Shown: piece after piece, positions 36,332 through 45,627 of the stretch
Position numbering within the stretch: position 1 is the first letter of the stretch
Layout: each line of letters starts with the position of its first letter
Source of the DNA: Pedobacter alluvionis
Lineage (GTDB): Bacteria > Bacteroidota > Bacteroidia > Sphingobacteriales > Sphingobacteriaceae
Direction of reading: 5' to 3'
Assembly (NCBI RefSeq): GCF_003664035.1
Contig: NZ_RCCK01000013.1
Span: 585,292 to 649,291, forward strand
Length of the DNA: 64,000 bases
Translations under genes and position numbers: made by a program
Notes under the pieces: model-generated
Databases searched by the model: none
Told to the model about the DNA's origin: nothing
What the model saw: the letters and a program-made list of their open reading frames with translations, nothing else

Positions 36332-37420
36332 ATGGCACAAGAAATGTCTAAAAAAATGATTCCCAGTCTTAATGGATTAAGGGCTATAAGCATTGCAATG
36401 GTATTACTTTGCCATTTTTCACAGCATAATTTTCTACCTCATAACGCGTTATTCAGATACGCAGGTATGATAATTGGTAACGGGCCTTTAGGGGTAAATG
36501 TCTTCTTCATGATAAGTGGGTACCTGATTACTACACTATTAATCAAAGAAAAAGAAAAAAAAGGATCTATCTCATTAAAAGGGTTTTATATCAGGAGAAC
36601 TTTGCGAATTTTTCCTGCTTATTATTTTTTAATGTTTGTATACTATTTGCTTACCCTATTTAAATATTTTAACATCACCTCTTTAGAATGGATTGGGGTG
36701 TTAACTTATATGAAGCAATTTTTTCCAAGTGCGATGTATGAAACTGGCCATCTTTGGTCTTTATCTGTTGAAGAGGTATTTTACCTTATTTTTCCCTTTC
36801 TATTTATTTTTTTAGGTAAGAATATTAAAAAAGTATTGCCTGTACTCATTGTTTTAGGTGCCTTAAGTAGGTTTTTGTTCTTTTCTTATCCACAACCATT
36901 AATGGCAAATACCATTTTTGCAACAAGTGATGCATTGTTGATTGGATGTTTTTTTGCACTAAACCATGACAGAATAATTGAATTGATTTTTAAGTACAAA
37001 TGGGTTAAATATGTTGTTCCAATAGCACTTTGTTTTTCTGTTTTGATCTATAATTATTTTTACCACCTGTGTACCTATGATCATTCTAAACTGCTTATTA
37101 CTGTTACTGCAATAGCATACAGTATGTTTGGTAGTATTGGCCTTTTTACAAATTTGTGTGTCGCCGTAATCATCATGATATCTATATCGCAAAGAAATTT
37201 ATGGTTTAAACTTTTGAATACCAGATTACTCAACTATATAGGTACGTTATCTTATAGCATCTATTTATGGCAACAGATGTTTACTGCCGATCGCGAGTGG
37301 TTACACCGACTGCCTTTTTTAGTTGTAATTTTAATTATTTTAATCTGTGCAAATCTTTCTTACTACTTAATAGAGAAGCCATTTTTTAAACTTAAAGACC
37401 GATATAGCAGCAAAAATTAA
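36332..37420 (+). CDS. Membrane O-acyltransferase (acyltransferase family 3)
   Basis: A 362-residue polytopic OafA-type protein. SLNGLRAISIAMVLLCHFSQ near residue 10 holds the conserved Arg and His. FFMISGYLITTLLIKEK, RRTLRIFPAYYFLMF, the HLWSLSVEEVFYLIFPFLF signature near residue 140 and YSIYLWQQMF follow. It should acylate the module B glycan. An internally deleted copy of its 5' end survives 1.2 kb upstream in the chimeric ORF at 35135, showing that this gene was once directly in front of that junction. Confidence 0.9.
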   Translation: MAQEMSKKMIPSLNGLRAISIAMVLLCHFSQHNFLPHNALFRYAGMIIGNGPLGVNVFFMISGYLITTLLIKEKEKKGSISLKGFYIRRTLRIFPAYYFLMFVYYLLTLFKYFNITSLEWIGVLTYMKQFFPSAMYETGHLWSLSVEEVFYLIFPFLFIFLGKNIKKVLPVLIVLGALSRFLFFSYPQPLMANTIFATSDALLIGCFFALNHDRIIELIFKYKWVKYVVPIALCFSVLIYNYFYHLCTYDHSKLLITVTAIAYSMFGSIGLFTNLCVAVIIMISISQRNLWFKLLNTRLLNYIGTLSYSIYLWQQMFTADREWLHRLPFLVVILIILICANLSYYLIEKPFFKLKDRYSSKN

Positions 37421-37428
37421 TAGAATTT

Positions 37429-38025
37429 ATGAAAGGTATTTATGATAAAGGGATTTTCTTTTTAAGATTCAGGATTTTTGATGCTTTCCTCAATTTCTTC
37501 CGCATTAAACTGTTTCGGTTATATGGGATGGAGATTGGAGCTGCCTGCCGTATTTCAAAAATTTTGTTTACCTGGCCTAACCAAATTTCTATCGGAAACT
37601 CATGCATACTCGAAAAAAGCACTTATTTTAAGTTTGATGGGATATGGAGAACGGGTAAGTCGATAATATTAGGCAATAATGTTTTTGTTGGAACTAATTG
37701 TGAATTTAATATCAGTAAAAAAATTGTAATCGGAGATAATTGCCTGATTGCCTCTGGTTCCAGGTTTATAGATCATGACCACGGAATGAAGACTGATACT
37801 TTAATGCGGTTACAGCCCAGTATAGAAAAGCCAATTATAATCGGAAATGATGTTTGGATAGGCGTAAATGTAGTGATACTAAAAGGTGTTGAAATTGGTG
37901 ATGGTGCTATTGTTGCAGCAGGTGCAGTTGTAAATAAACCGATAGGAGCATACGAAATTTGGGGAGGTGTACCCGCAAAAAAAATTGGGCAAAGAGAAAA
38001 TCATTTAGCCACTCAATCAACATAA
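37429..38025 (+). CDS. Hexapeptide-repeat O-acetyltransferase (WcaF-like LbH)
   Basis: A 198-residue left-handed beta-helix enzyme. An N-terminal helical region (FLRFRIFDAFLNFFRIKLFR) is followed by repeats ISIGNSCILEKS, IILGNNVFVGTNC and IVIGDNCLIASG, the catalytic FIDHDHGMK loop near residue 115, then IIIGNDVWIGVNVVILKGV and the closing GGVPAKKIG. It resembles acetyltransferases of colanic-acid-type clusters. TAATG overlap with the next gene at 38023-38027. Confidence 0.87.
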   Translation: MKGIYDKGIFFLRFRIFDAFLNFFRIKLFRLYGMEIGAACRISKILFTWPNQISIGNSCILEKSTYFKFDGIWRTGKSIILGNNVFVGTNCEFNISKKIVIGDNCLIASGSRFIDHDHGMKTDTLMRLQPSIEKPIIIGNDVWIGVNVVILKGVEIGDGAIVAAGAVVNKPIGAYEIWGGVPAKKIGQRENHLATQST

Positions 38026-39131
38026 TGAAAATATTATTTATTTGTGGTTCAATTGAAAAGGGAAAAGACGGTGTAGGAGATTATACAGCCAGATTATGTG
38101 CTTCATTATCAACTTTAGGTTATGATGTAAGTATTATTTCATTAAATGACCCTTATGTGGATACCAATTTTAAAACGGTATTAAATATTGAAGGGCAAGC
38201 TATACCTGCATTAAGATTAGCGAAGAGTCAAGAAATGAACTTGAAATTAGATTTGGCCGCTCAATTTATCAGGGAGGAAAAACCAGATCTGATAAGCCTT
38301 CAATATGTTGTGTTTTCGTTTAATCCTAAAGGTTTACCTTTTTCTTTAGCAAAAAGTTTAAAGAAAATAAGTAATAATATTCCCTGGCACATCATGTTTC
38401 ATGAGTTATGGGTAGGTATGGATAAGGGCGCTACTTTTAAAATGAATATCTGGGGTAAAATCCAGAAATTCATTATCAAAAGGATGGTGACAATACTTAA
38501 TCCTGTAATTACGCATACGCATACCAGACTATATCAGTTAAAATTAGCCAATATTGGTATAAAATCTAACTATCTGCCCCTTTTTGGCAATGTACCGGTA
38601 ACTGCCGTTACACCTCATCGTAATCAACGTCAATTCGTTGTTTTTGGGGGTATACACCCGGGAGCCGGTATTGGAGATTTAATTCATTTGAATGCCCGGA
38701 TAAAGGAGAAATTTAAATATGATTTGAAACTTGTATTTATTGGTAGAAATGGTGGTGAGTTAAATCAGTGGCTACCCTTGGTTCGTAATTCAGGTATAGA
38801 AGTTGTTGTACTTGGAGAACAGTCTTTAGGTACCATTTCGGAAATATTAAGCCAGTCGGTTGTAGGTATTTCTACTACTCCACTATTATTGGCAGAAAAA
38901 AGTGGTTCTGTTGCAGCGATGCGCGAGCATGGCTTAATCATTCTGGATATATCAAGAAAATGGGAAGTAAGAGGTACTGATAATGTCCCGATTCCCAGCG
39001 AAATGATCTCTTGTAATGATTATTTTGATAACTTCGCTCATACGGAAGATAGGAACCGAACACATCCCTTCGGAATAGCAGCTGTTACTCAGATGTACTT
39101 AAATGATTTACCATGCATTAATATAATCTAA
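38025..39131 (+). CDS. Glycosyltransferase, GT4-like
   Basis: A 368-residue protein. I use ATG 38025, which overlaps the upstream stop (TAATG); the longer frame to 37959 would add 22 residues with no family resemblance. It opens with ILFICGSIEKGKDGVGDYTA, like GT4 enzymes with a Gly-rich first loop, and has FVVFGGIHPGAGIGDLIHL at the start of the second Rossmann half. The donor-site region (STTPLLLAEKSGSVAAMREHG) has only a weak version of the E-x7-E motif. Probably a module B sugar transferase; the weaker motif means a lower confidence than for neighbours. Confidence 0.72.
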   Translation: MKILFICGSIEKGKDGVGDYTARLCASLSTLGYDVSIISLNDPYVDTNFKTVLNIEGQAIPALRLAKSQEMNLKLDLAAQFIREEKPDLISLQYVVFSFNPKGLPFSLAKSLKKISNNIPWHIMFHELWVGMDKGATFKMNIWGKIQKFIIKRMVTILNPVITHTHTRLYQLKLANIGIKSNYLPLFGNVPVTAVTPHRNQRQFVVFGGIHPGAGIGDLIHLNARIKEKFKYDLKLVFIGRNGGELNQWLPLVRNSGIEVVVLGEQSLGTISEILSQSVVGISTTPLLLAEKSGSVAAMREHGLIILDISRKWEVRGTDNVPIPSEMISCNDYFDNFAHTEDRNRTHPFGIAAVTQMYLNDLPCINII

Positions 39132-39132
39132 T

Positions 39133-39726
39133 ATGGCAGGTTTTAGTTATTTGTTTAAAAATAGAGCGGTATTTCCATTCGCATCCTATGCACATATTAA
39201 GGCATGGGCTAAGCGTTTTCAAACGCTGCCAGAATTAATAAGAAGAAATAGGAGGAGATCCCGCCTGGTAAAAAAAGGGGCCTGTATTGATGAAAGAGCT
39301 GAAATTGGGCAGGTAAAGGCCGGTGGAAACAAAAAAAATCTTAAAATTGGTGCATACACCTTTATAGGTCAGGTAGAATTTTCACTTCACGATCAAATTG
39401 TAATTGGCGAAAACGTTTGTGTAAATGATGGCGTATTATTTTTAACGGCATCTCACGATTTAAAAGATCCTGAATGGAAACATGTAAAATCACCAATTAT
39501 TATTGAGGATTACGCATGGATTTGTACCAATTCGATAATTTTACCGGGAGTTCATATCGGCAGAGGGGCTGTTGTAGGCGCAGGTGCAGTTGTAAGTAAA
39601 AATGTTGGCGATTACGAGATTGTAGCCGGGAATCCGGCTCAGGTACTGACAAAAAAGAGAACAGAAAAATTAGAATATAATCCATGTAGTTTCTTGGCCG
39701 CAAACAGGGCTTGGTTAATTGGATAA
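39133..39726 (+). CDS. Hexapeptide-repeat O-acetyltransferase (LbH)
   Basis: A 197-residue left-handed beta-helix acetyltransferase. Repeats IGAYTFIGQVEFSLHDQIVI and GENVCVNDGVLF precede the catalytic TASHDLKDPEW loop near residue 100, then IIIEDYAWICTNSIILPGVH and IGRGAVVGAGAVVSKNV, and GNPAQVLTKK closes the fold. It is the third such enzyme in module B and differs clearly from the others in its N-terminal 60 residues. It likely acetylates a particular position of the repeat. Confidence 0.87.
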   Translation: MAGFSYLFKNRAVFPFASYAHIKAWAKRFQTLPELIRRNRRRSRLVKKGACIDERAEIGQVKAGGNKKNLKIGAYTFIGQVEFSLHDQIVIGENVCVNDGVLFLTASHDLKDPEWKHVKSPIIIEDYAWICTNSIILPGVHIGRGAVVGAGAVVSKNVGDYEIVAGNPAQVLTKKRTEKLEYNPCSFLAANRAWLIG

Positions 39727-39734
39727 ATAAAATT

Positions 39735-40904
39735 ATGAAAGTTGTATACACTGCTCCCAATAAGAGCCACCATTATATATACGCACTAGGATTATTAAAG
39801 GCAAATATTCTTTATCGTTTCGTTAGTGGGTTTTCGAGGTTTAGCCCAAGGGCAAAACAAGCAGAATTGGCTCCGAAAATACGAAGAGCAGATATTTTAC
39901 AAACCATATATATCGCATGCTTAAAATTTAAATTACCTGATTTTTTAAGTCGGAAAATTGCATACCTGGCCAAAATTGAACAAGACCTTGCTTGCAAAAA
40001 ATATGTAAAAGACTGCGACATTTTTTTATTTTATAACGGAAGCGGACTTTCGAGTTGTGCATACGCAAAAAAAAATGGAGTAATTACGATAGTAGAAGCT
40101 GTAAATTCTCATATTTCCTTCCAGGAGGATATACTTAAAACAGAATATGAGAAACTTGGCCTGGTATGGAAACCATCATACCAAAAAGAAAAAGAAAGAA
40201 GAATTAAGGAGTATCAGGAGGCTGACTTTATTTTAATGCCATCAGAATTCGTAAGAAGCAGCTTTATTCAAATGGGGTTTGCCAAAGAGAAACTACTTAA
40301 AATACCTTACGGCTTCAATAAATTTCAGGCCAGTAATCATCAGGTTGTTAAAGATAATACCAAATTTACCGTTTTATTTGTTGGAAGTATATCGGTGAGG
40401 AAAGGATTAAGATATTTGATAAATGCTTTTAATGATCTTAAACATCCAAATAAACAATTGGTTATTGTTGGCCCAACTAATCATGATACAGGAATTGCTG
40501 ATCTTTCTTTATCCTCAGACATTGTTTTTCGTGGCGTTTTAAAAGGAAATGATCTTGAAGATGCATACCATAATGCTGATGTATTTTGCTTACCCTCAAT
40601 AGAAGAAGGTTTGGCATTGGTACTTGGCGAAGCAATTGCATCCGGTCTTCCTATTATTGCTACCACTAATACCGGAGCCAGTGATATTATTAGTGATGGA
40701 TGCGAAGGTTTTATTGTGCCAATTTGCGACGATAAAGCTATTCTTTCGAAGATGCAACTCCTTGCAGATAATGAAGAGCTTTTAACATCAATGAAACAGG
40801 CGGCTAAATTTAAATCTAAGGATTTACCCGGATGGGATGTAACCACTAGCAATTTGGTAAATACATTAACCACTATATTTAATGAAAAAAAGAACTCAAG
40901 ATAG
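39735..40904 (+). CDS. Glycosyltransferase family 4
   Basis: A 389-residue GT-B enzyme. ATG 39735 (MKVVYTAPNKSHHYIYALG) is preferred over the earlier TTG-type start at 39711, which lies in the upstream gene. The second half has VLFVGSISVRKGLRYLINAF, VIVGPTNHDTG and the donor motif CLPSIEEGLALVLGEAIASG near residues 293-312 with both Glu. It overlaps the polymerase gene by 23 bases, so these two are translated together. Confidence 0.88.
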   Translation: MKVVYTAPNKSHHYIYALGLLKANILYRFVSGFSRFSPRAKQAELAPKIRRADILQTIYIACLKFKLPDFLSRKIAYLAKIEQDLACKKYVKDCDIFLFYNGSGLSSCAYAKKNGVITIVEAVNSHISFQEDILKTEYEKLGLVWKPSYQKEKERRIKEYQEADFILMPSEFVRSSFIQMGFAKEKLLKIPYGFNKFQASNHQVVKDNTKFTVLFVGSISVRKGLRYLINAFNDLKHPNKQLVIVGPTNHDTGIADLSLSSDIVFRGVLKGNDLEDAYHNADVFCLPSIEEGLALVLGEAIASGLPIIATTNTGASDIISDGCEGFIVPICDDKAILSKMQLLADNEELLTSMKQAAKFKSKDLPGWDVTTSNLVNTLTTIFNEKKNSR

Positions 40905-42264
40905 ATTTCTGAAGTTAGGTATAGCCTTTAGGTATTTAATTTATGCCTTAGTGATAATGCTTGTGTTTGAAGGTTTACTAAGAAAGGTTTTACCTCCTTT
41001 TCTAGGTACGCCTGTGTTTTTTATTAAAGATGTTATTTGCTTAATTGGCCTATACGTTTTTTTGAGTAGAAAGTTTGACAAAGCAGTTAAAAATTTAAAA
41101 AATGTTTGGTTTTTTGTTTTTTTTCTATTTGTTCCGTTATTTATTATTACATCCTTTCACGGACTTTTAATAACCTGTTTTGGTGCAAAGCAGTACTTAC
41201 TATATGTTATAGTTGCACTGCTAACCGTGGCAGGCTTTACAAAAGATAACGGATTTGAATTTAAGAAATTTGTTAATTTTTTCGTTTTATTATTAATTCC
41301 AACAACTGTTATAGCGGTTTTGCAAAATTCTCTGCCTGCTACTCATTGGTTAAATTTATCAGTAGCAGGAACATCACTCGAAGCCTTTTCTGCTGCGGGT
41401 TATTTAAGAGTTGGTTCCACATTCTCTTTTACCGGGCAGTATTCTTATTTTCTAAATGTTGAGGCTGCTTTTCTGATGATTCATTTTTTTATTTCTCCTC
41501 AGGAAAAAAATAATCCCTCTTTGCTTAATCGGTTAAAAATTCCAATTAATGTGTTGTTAACATTATGTTTAATTGTGGGGGCATTTATTACGGGCGGTAG
41601 AACTGCTGTTTTAGGGGTAACCAGTTGTCTTGTTCTGGGCTTTATTTTGTTAGGCTTTAAACGCCAGAAGTGGATGTTGAGTAAAGGAATTGTTTTTGCA
41701 TCTTGTTTAATAATAGGCATTACAGCCTTGCGGGTTGTTAAACCTGAATATTTTGCTGCATACGAGCGACGTTCCTCCGGATCAGATAATCAAAGCCATT
41801 CTGAAGAACTCGAGGGCAGGGTTTTATCTAGTTTTACCAGTTGGACGACCTGGTTCTGGGAACAAGATCTTGGTAGTGTTATTCTTGGTAATGGTCTTGG
41901 TGTAATGAGTAATGGCGCGGAGAAAATAAGTGAATATGCTTATCAAGTCCGCTTAAAACTGTGGACTGAAACAGATTTATCTACAACATTCTGGGAAGGA
42001 GGGTTATATCTGGCCTTAATCTGGTATAGCTTTAGGCTTTATATTATTTACATGGCATATAAAATATGGAAAAGAATGCATATCGTAAATTACTTTTCTG
42101 CTGCATCCTTTTTATTGGCATACATTATCATTAATGGGATAACTGGTACCTTAGCGTTGCAGCCTCCCTTATCTATCTGGTGGTGGATGGCAGTTGGCGC
42201 TATGATAACAATCAAAAACTTAGATAGGCGGCTATATTTAAAAAATAAATCACAAACAGTTTGA
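40882..42264 (+). CDS. wzy: O-antigen polymerase/ligase family membrane protein (Wzy, module B)
   Basis: A 460-residue protein with 11-12 hydrophobic helices. It carries the Wzy_C-type core GGRTAVLGVTSCLVLGFILLG near residue 237 and a long periplasmic loop (residues about 280-345, including YERRSSGSDNQSHSEELEGR and GNGLGVMSNGAEKIS) before the last helices. This matches the O-antigen ligase/polymerase superfamily, and being the only polytopic non-flippase, non-acyltransferase protein in module B it is the likely polymerase. Its stop overlaps a TTG start (TTGA) of the next gene. Confidence 0.85.
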   Translation: MKKRTQDRFLKLGIAFRYLIYALVIMLVFEGLLRKVLPPFLGTPVFFIKDVICLIGLYVFLSRKFDKAVKNLKNVWFFVFFLFVPLFIITSFHGLLITCFGAKQYLLYVIVALLTVAGFTKDNGFEFKKFVNFFVLLLIPTTVIAVLQNSLPATHWLNLSVAGTSLEAFSAAGYLRVGSTFSFTGQYSYFLNVEAAFLMIHFFISPQEKNNPSLLNRLKIPINVLLTLCLIVGAFITGGRTAVLGVTSCLVLGFILLGFKRQKWMLSKGIVFASCLIIGITALRVVKPEYFAAYERRSSGSDNQSHSEELEGRVLSSFTSWTTWFWEQDLGSVILGNGLGVMSNGAEKISEYAYQVRLKLWTETDLSTTFWEGGLYLALIWYSFRLYIIYMAYKIWKRMHIVNYFSAASFLLAYIIINGITGTLALQPPLSIWWWMAVGAMITIKNLDRRLYLKNKSQTV

Positions 42265-43436
42265 AAGATATTATTTTCATAAACTCCCATCCCATACAAT
42301 ACTTTGCACCTATGTACAAGTATATGAATGATCATGGGGTAAAAACAAAAGCCTGGTATGAATCTGATGAATCGATTAAAGGCGGTCTGGACATTGAATT
42401 TGGTACCAGGATTAAATGGGATATACCATTATTAGAGGGTTACGAGCATAAATTTTTTAAAAATCATTCATGGAAACCTTCTCATAAAAAAGGGTTTTTT
42501 GGTTTAATTAACTTAGGGCTTATTAAAGAATTATTTCAAATTCCTAAATCAATTATCGTCGTTCATGGGTGGCATTATTTTACTCATTTTCTGGTGTTAC
42601 TGATTGGCGGGCTGAAAGGACACGAAATCTGTATCAGATGTGATATTCCTTTGAAACAAGAAAAATTAAAAAAGGGTGTAAAACAAAAGATTAAATTTTT
42701 TTTCTATAAGTATTTCCTGTTCCCTCGTATTAATTGGTTTTTATATATCGGAGAACAGAACAGGCTTTTTTATAAAAGTTATGGGATTAAGGATCATAAA
42801 CTCTTATTTTGCCCGTATGCTGTTGATAATGATCGGTTTGTTCAATCTAAATTACAAATCGAAAAAAGTGGAAAATCTTTTAAACAGAAGTTGCAGATTC
42901 CGGAAAACGATAGGGTAATTTTGTTTTCGGGCAAATATATTGATAAGAAACTGCCACTGGATCTTATTAATTCATTTTCACTTTTAAACGATGCACATAC
43001 ATGGTTGGTTATGATTGGTGAGGGAGCGTTAAGGCCTGCTATGGAAAAAAGGATAGCAGAGCTGGAACTAAAGAACGTTGTGCTAACTGGATTTATAAAT
43101 CAATCTGAAATCGTAGATTATTATTCTATTGGTGATGTATTTGTAATGTGTTCGGCTTTAGGAGAAAACTGGGGCCTTTCGGTCAATGAGGCTATGAATT
43201 TTAATATGCCTTTAATTATATCAGATTTAACAGGCTGTTCAGAAGATTTAGTTGTTAATGGCAAAAATGGGTATACCTTTGAGACCAGAAATATAAACGA
43301 TCTTGCAGCGAAATTAAAACTGGTAATTGCAGAGGTGAATGCAGGGATTAAATGCCATTCATTAGATATTGTTGAAAATTACAGCTATGCGAGCATACTG
43401 GTACAATTATCAAAGCTAATAGGAGTCAAAAGCTAG
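42261..43436 (+). CDS. Glycosyltransferase family 4
   Basis: A 391-residue GT-B enzyme. The start is TTG 42261, overlapping the upstream TGA; the family-like opening KDIIFINSHPIQYFAPMYKY begins at once, and no nearby ATG keeps it, so a TTG start is likely real. The second half has ILFSGKYIDKKLPLDLINSF, MIGEGALRPAMEKRI and the donor segment GENWGLSVNEAMNFNMPLII near residues 298-318. It follows the polymerase in the same transcript. Confidence 0.86.
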   Translation: MKDIIFINSHPIQYFAPMYKYMNDHGVKTKAWYESDESIKGGLDIEFGTRIKWDIPLLEGYEHKFFKNHSWKPSHKKGFFGLINLGLIKELFQIPKSIIVVHGWHYFTHFLVLLIGGLKGHEICIRCDIPLKQEKLKKGVKQKIKFFFYKYFLFPRINWFLYIGEQNRLFYKSYGIKDHKLLFCPYAVDNDRFVQSKLQIEKSGKSFKQKLQIPENDRVILFSGKYIDKKLPLDLINSFSLLNDAHTWLVMIGEGALRPAMEKRIAELELKNVVLTGFINQSEIVDYYSIGDVFVMCSALGENWGLSVNEAMNFNMPLIISDLTGCSEDLVVNGKNGYTFETRNINDLAAKLKLVIAEVNAGIKCHSLDIVENYSYASILVQLSKLIGVKS

Positions 43437-43503
43437 TTAATGTATTATTATTTCGCCTGGATTTGTTTAATGAGTATAAAAAAGGTTTTTTCTGAGTGTG
43501 TAT

Positions 43504-44463
43504 ATGATTAAAGTTGCAATTATTACAGGAATAACTGGTCAGGATGGTGCATATTTGGCCCAACTGCTTCACGGTAAGGGTTACAGAGTGATTGGCCTGA
43601 TAAGGAGTTACTCTCACATTAATTTTAAGGGGCTTGAATATTTAAAATTAAAAGATAAAGTGGAGCTGGTAGAATGCGACCTTACAGATCTATCACAGGT
43701 TATGTCTATAATTAAAGAATATAACCCCAATGAGATTTATAATTTGGCGGCACAAAGCTCTGTTTCTTTGTCATTTAGGCAGCCTATTGGTACGATCCAA
43801 TTTAATATTTTATCTGTTTTAAATCTACTCGAAGCCATTAGAATGCTTAATCCCGAATGCAGGTTTTACCAGGCATCTAGTAGCGAAGTTTTCGGTGAAG
43901 CAAAACTGCCAATAAAAGAAACTTCTGGTATAAATCCAATTAGTCCATATAGCATATCAAAAGCTTCTGCGCATTGGATAACCAAAAACTACCGGGATTC
44001 TTACGGACTTTTTAGCTGCAGTGGCTTCTTATTTAACCACGAATCTTATTTAAGAAGTGATAATTTTTTTATTAAAAAAGTAATTTTACAAGCGATTAAA
44101 ATCAAAAATGGAGAAGCAGAAATTTTAGAAGTAGGTAACATTGATATTAAAAGAGACTTTGGCTGGGCACCTAAATATGTAGAGGCCATGTACCTGATGT
44201 TACAACAGCCTCATGCCGACGATTATTTGATCTGCTCAAACCACTCTGTTTCCTTGAGGTCAATTATTGAATATGTATTTAACTATTTAAATATATCACT
44301 TGATCGTTTGGTGATTAATGAAAAGTATTTCCGCCCAACAGAAATACTGGATATTTATGGTGATAATACAAAAGCTAAAGCAAAATTGGGTTGGGAATAC
44401 GAGATGTCTTTTTATGATGTATTAACGATTTTAATTAATGAAGAAATCGAAAATGGTAAATAA
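43504..44463 (+). CDS. Divergent short GMD-like SDR, module B copy
   Basis: A 319-residue extended SDR, started at ATG 43504 (IKVAIITGITGQDGAYLAQL) rather than GTG 43498. It keeps SSSEVFG near residue 121 and YSISK near residue 146, NHESYLRSDNFFIKKVIL, and NIDIKRDFGWAPKYVEAM, and ends DIYGDNTKAKAKLGW. It lines up throughout with the protein at 8807, sharing the same departures from canonical GMD (no RRSS loop, no PLRGE, a short C-terminal half). Likely an NDP-hexose 4,6-dehydratase, perhaps for GDP-mannose; a role as reductase (RMD-like) is an alternative. Confidence 0.72.
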   Translation: MIKVAIITGITGQDGAYLAQLLHGKGYRVIGLIRSYSHINFKGLEYLKLKDKVELVECDLTDLSQVMSIIKEYNPNEIYNLAAQSSVSLSFRQPIGTIQFNILSVLNLLEAIRMLNPECRFYQASSSEVFGEAKLPIKETSGINPISPYSISKASAHWITKNYRDSYGLFSCSGFLFNHESYLRSDNFFIKKVILQAIKIKNGEAEILEVGNIDIKRDFGWAPKYVEAMYLMLQQPHADDYLICSNHSVSLRSIIEYVFNYLNISLDRLVINEKYFRPTEILDIYGDNTKAKAKLGWEYEMSFYDVLTILINEEIENGK

Positions 44464-45469
44464 AAAAATAAAAATCAACTTTTTCCAGAGAAAACCAAGA
44501 AATGGATTTAGTTTTAGCCTGGAATATATCTTTGAAGATATAAGAAAAAGGCTGATAGATAAGATTGATGCCAGGGTATTTATCTCAAAATGTTATAATG
44601 ATGGATATTACTCTAAGTTTATTAATATAATAGAAGCGGCGTTTAGACAGGGGAATGATATTAACCATGTTACTGGCGAAATTCATTTTCTTAATTTATT
44701 AATGCGTAAAAAGCGCGTGGTACTAACCGTTTTAGACTGCGGCATGATGCCGAGAAAAACAGGATTAGCCAAAATAATTGTAAAATGGCTTTATCTTACA
44801 GGCCCGGTAAAAAGGGCTAAAGTAGTAACTTCTATTTCTGAGGCCACCAAAGCTGAAATTGTTGGCTATACTGGTTGTAATCCTGATAAAATAAGAGTTA
44901 TACCGGTTGCAATCGCTCCTGCTTTTCAGCCAGTGCATAAACAATTCAATAAAACTAAGCCCGTAATCTTACACATCGGTACAGGTCACAATAAGAATTT
45001 ACTTAGATTAATAGAATCGTTAAATAATATCGAATGTCACTTGACAATTGTTGGTAAGCTTAACCCCGAATACCTGGAGGCTTTAAGCAAATTTAATGTT
45101 GATTACAGTAATGAATATAATGTCTCAAACGAAAGGCTTTTAGAAAAGTATCACGAATGCGATATTTTGGCTTTTGTTTCTACTTTTGAAGGATTTGGAA
45201 TGCCAATAGTTGAAGCCAATGCTGTTGAAAGGGTTGTGGTTACCAGTAATTTATCATCAATGCCCGAGGTTGCAAATGAAGCAGCTTGTTTGGTTGATCC
45301 GTTTAGTATTGAAGACATACGAAATGGAATTTTGAAGGTTATTAATGACGATAATTATCGTGAAACATTAATAGAAAAAGGAAGAGTGAATAAATTGCGT
45401 TTTAACCCTGATTTTATTGCGAACCAATATTTTCAACTTTACCAGGAAGTTTTGAGTTCGAAACGATGA
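44453..45469 (+). CDS. Glycosyltransferase family 4
   Basis: A 338-residue GT-B enzyme. Two starts are possible, ATG 44438 and ATG 44453; I take the second, which overlaps the upstream gene by 11 bases. The domain includes RKPRNGFSFSLEYIFEDI at the acceptor side, the SISEATKAEIVGYTGCNPDKI segment typical of mannosyltransferase-like GT4 proteins, LHIGTGHNKNLLRLIESL, and the donor motif STFEGFGMPIVEANAVERVV near residues 240-260. The stop overlaps an ATG (ATGA at 45466-45469) that opens a small ORF. Confidence 0.87.
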   Translation: MVNKKIKINFFQRKPRNGFSFSLEYIFEDIRKRLIDKIDARVFISKCYNDGYYSKFINIIEAAFRQGNDINHVTGEIHFLNLLMRKKRVVLTVLDCGMMPRKTGLAKIIVKWLYLTGPVKRAKVVTSISEATKAEIVGYTGCNPDKIRVIPVAIAPAFQPVHKQFNKTKPVILHIGTGHNKNLLRLIESLNNIECHLTIVGKLNPEYLEALSKFNVDYSNEYNVSNERLLEKYHECDILAFVSTFEGFGMPIVEANAVERVVVTSNLSSMPEVANEAACLVDPFSIEDIRNGILKVINDDNYRETLIEKGRVNKLRFNPDFIANQYFQLYQEVLSSKR

Positions 45470-45627
45470 GTATGAAAATCCTGCATATTTTATACACTTG
45501 CTTGACTTTGCCTTCAAATGATAAAGAAAAAATGGTTTCTTTGTGCAATAAATCATTTCAGGATTATTTTTCTACTTCAAGTGCCACAATAAACCTGGAG
45601 AAAGCGCTAAATTTAAATTATGCATAA
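45466..45627 (+). CDS. Small ORF, possibly a truncated glycosyltransferase remnant
   Basis: A 53-residue ORF (ATG 45466 or ATG 45472 to TAA 45625-45627). It fits the coupled layout exactly: its start overlaps the stop of the gene before (ATGA) and its stop overlaps the ATG of the next (45620). The translation MKILHILYTCLTLPSNDKEK has the look of a GT4 N-terminus cut short after a few codons and joined to unrelated sequence. It may be translated simply because it bridges two coupled genes. No known function. Confidence 0.4.
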   Translation: MSMKILHILYTCLTLPSNDKEKMVSLCNKSFQDYFSTSSATINLEKALNLNYA

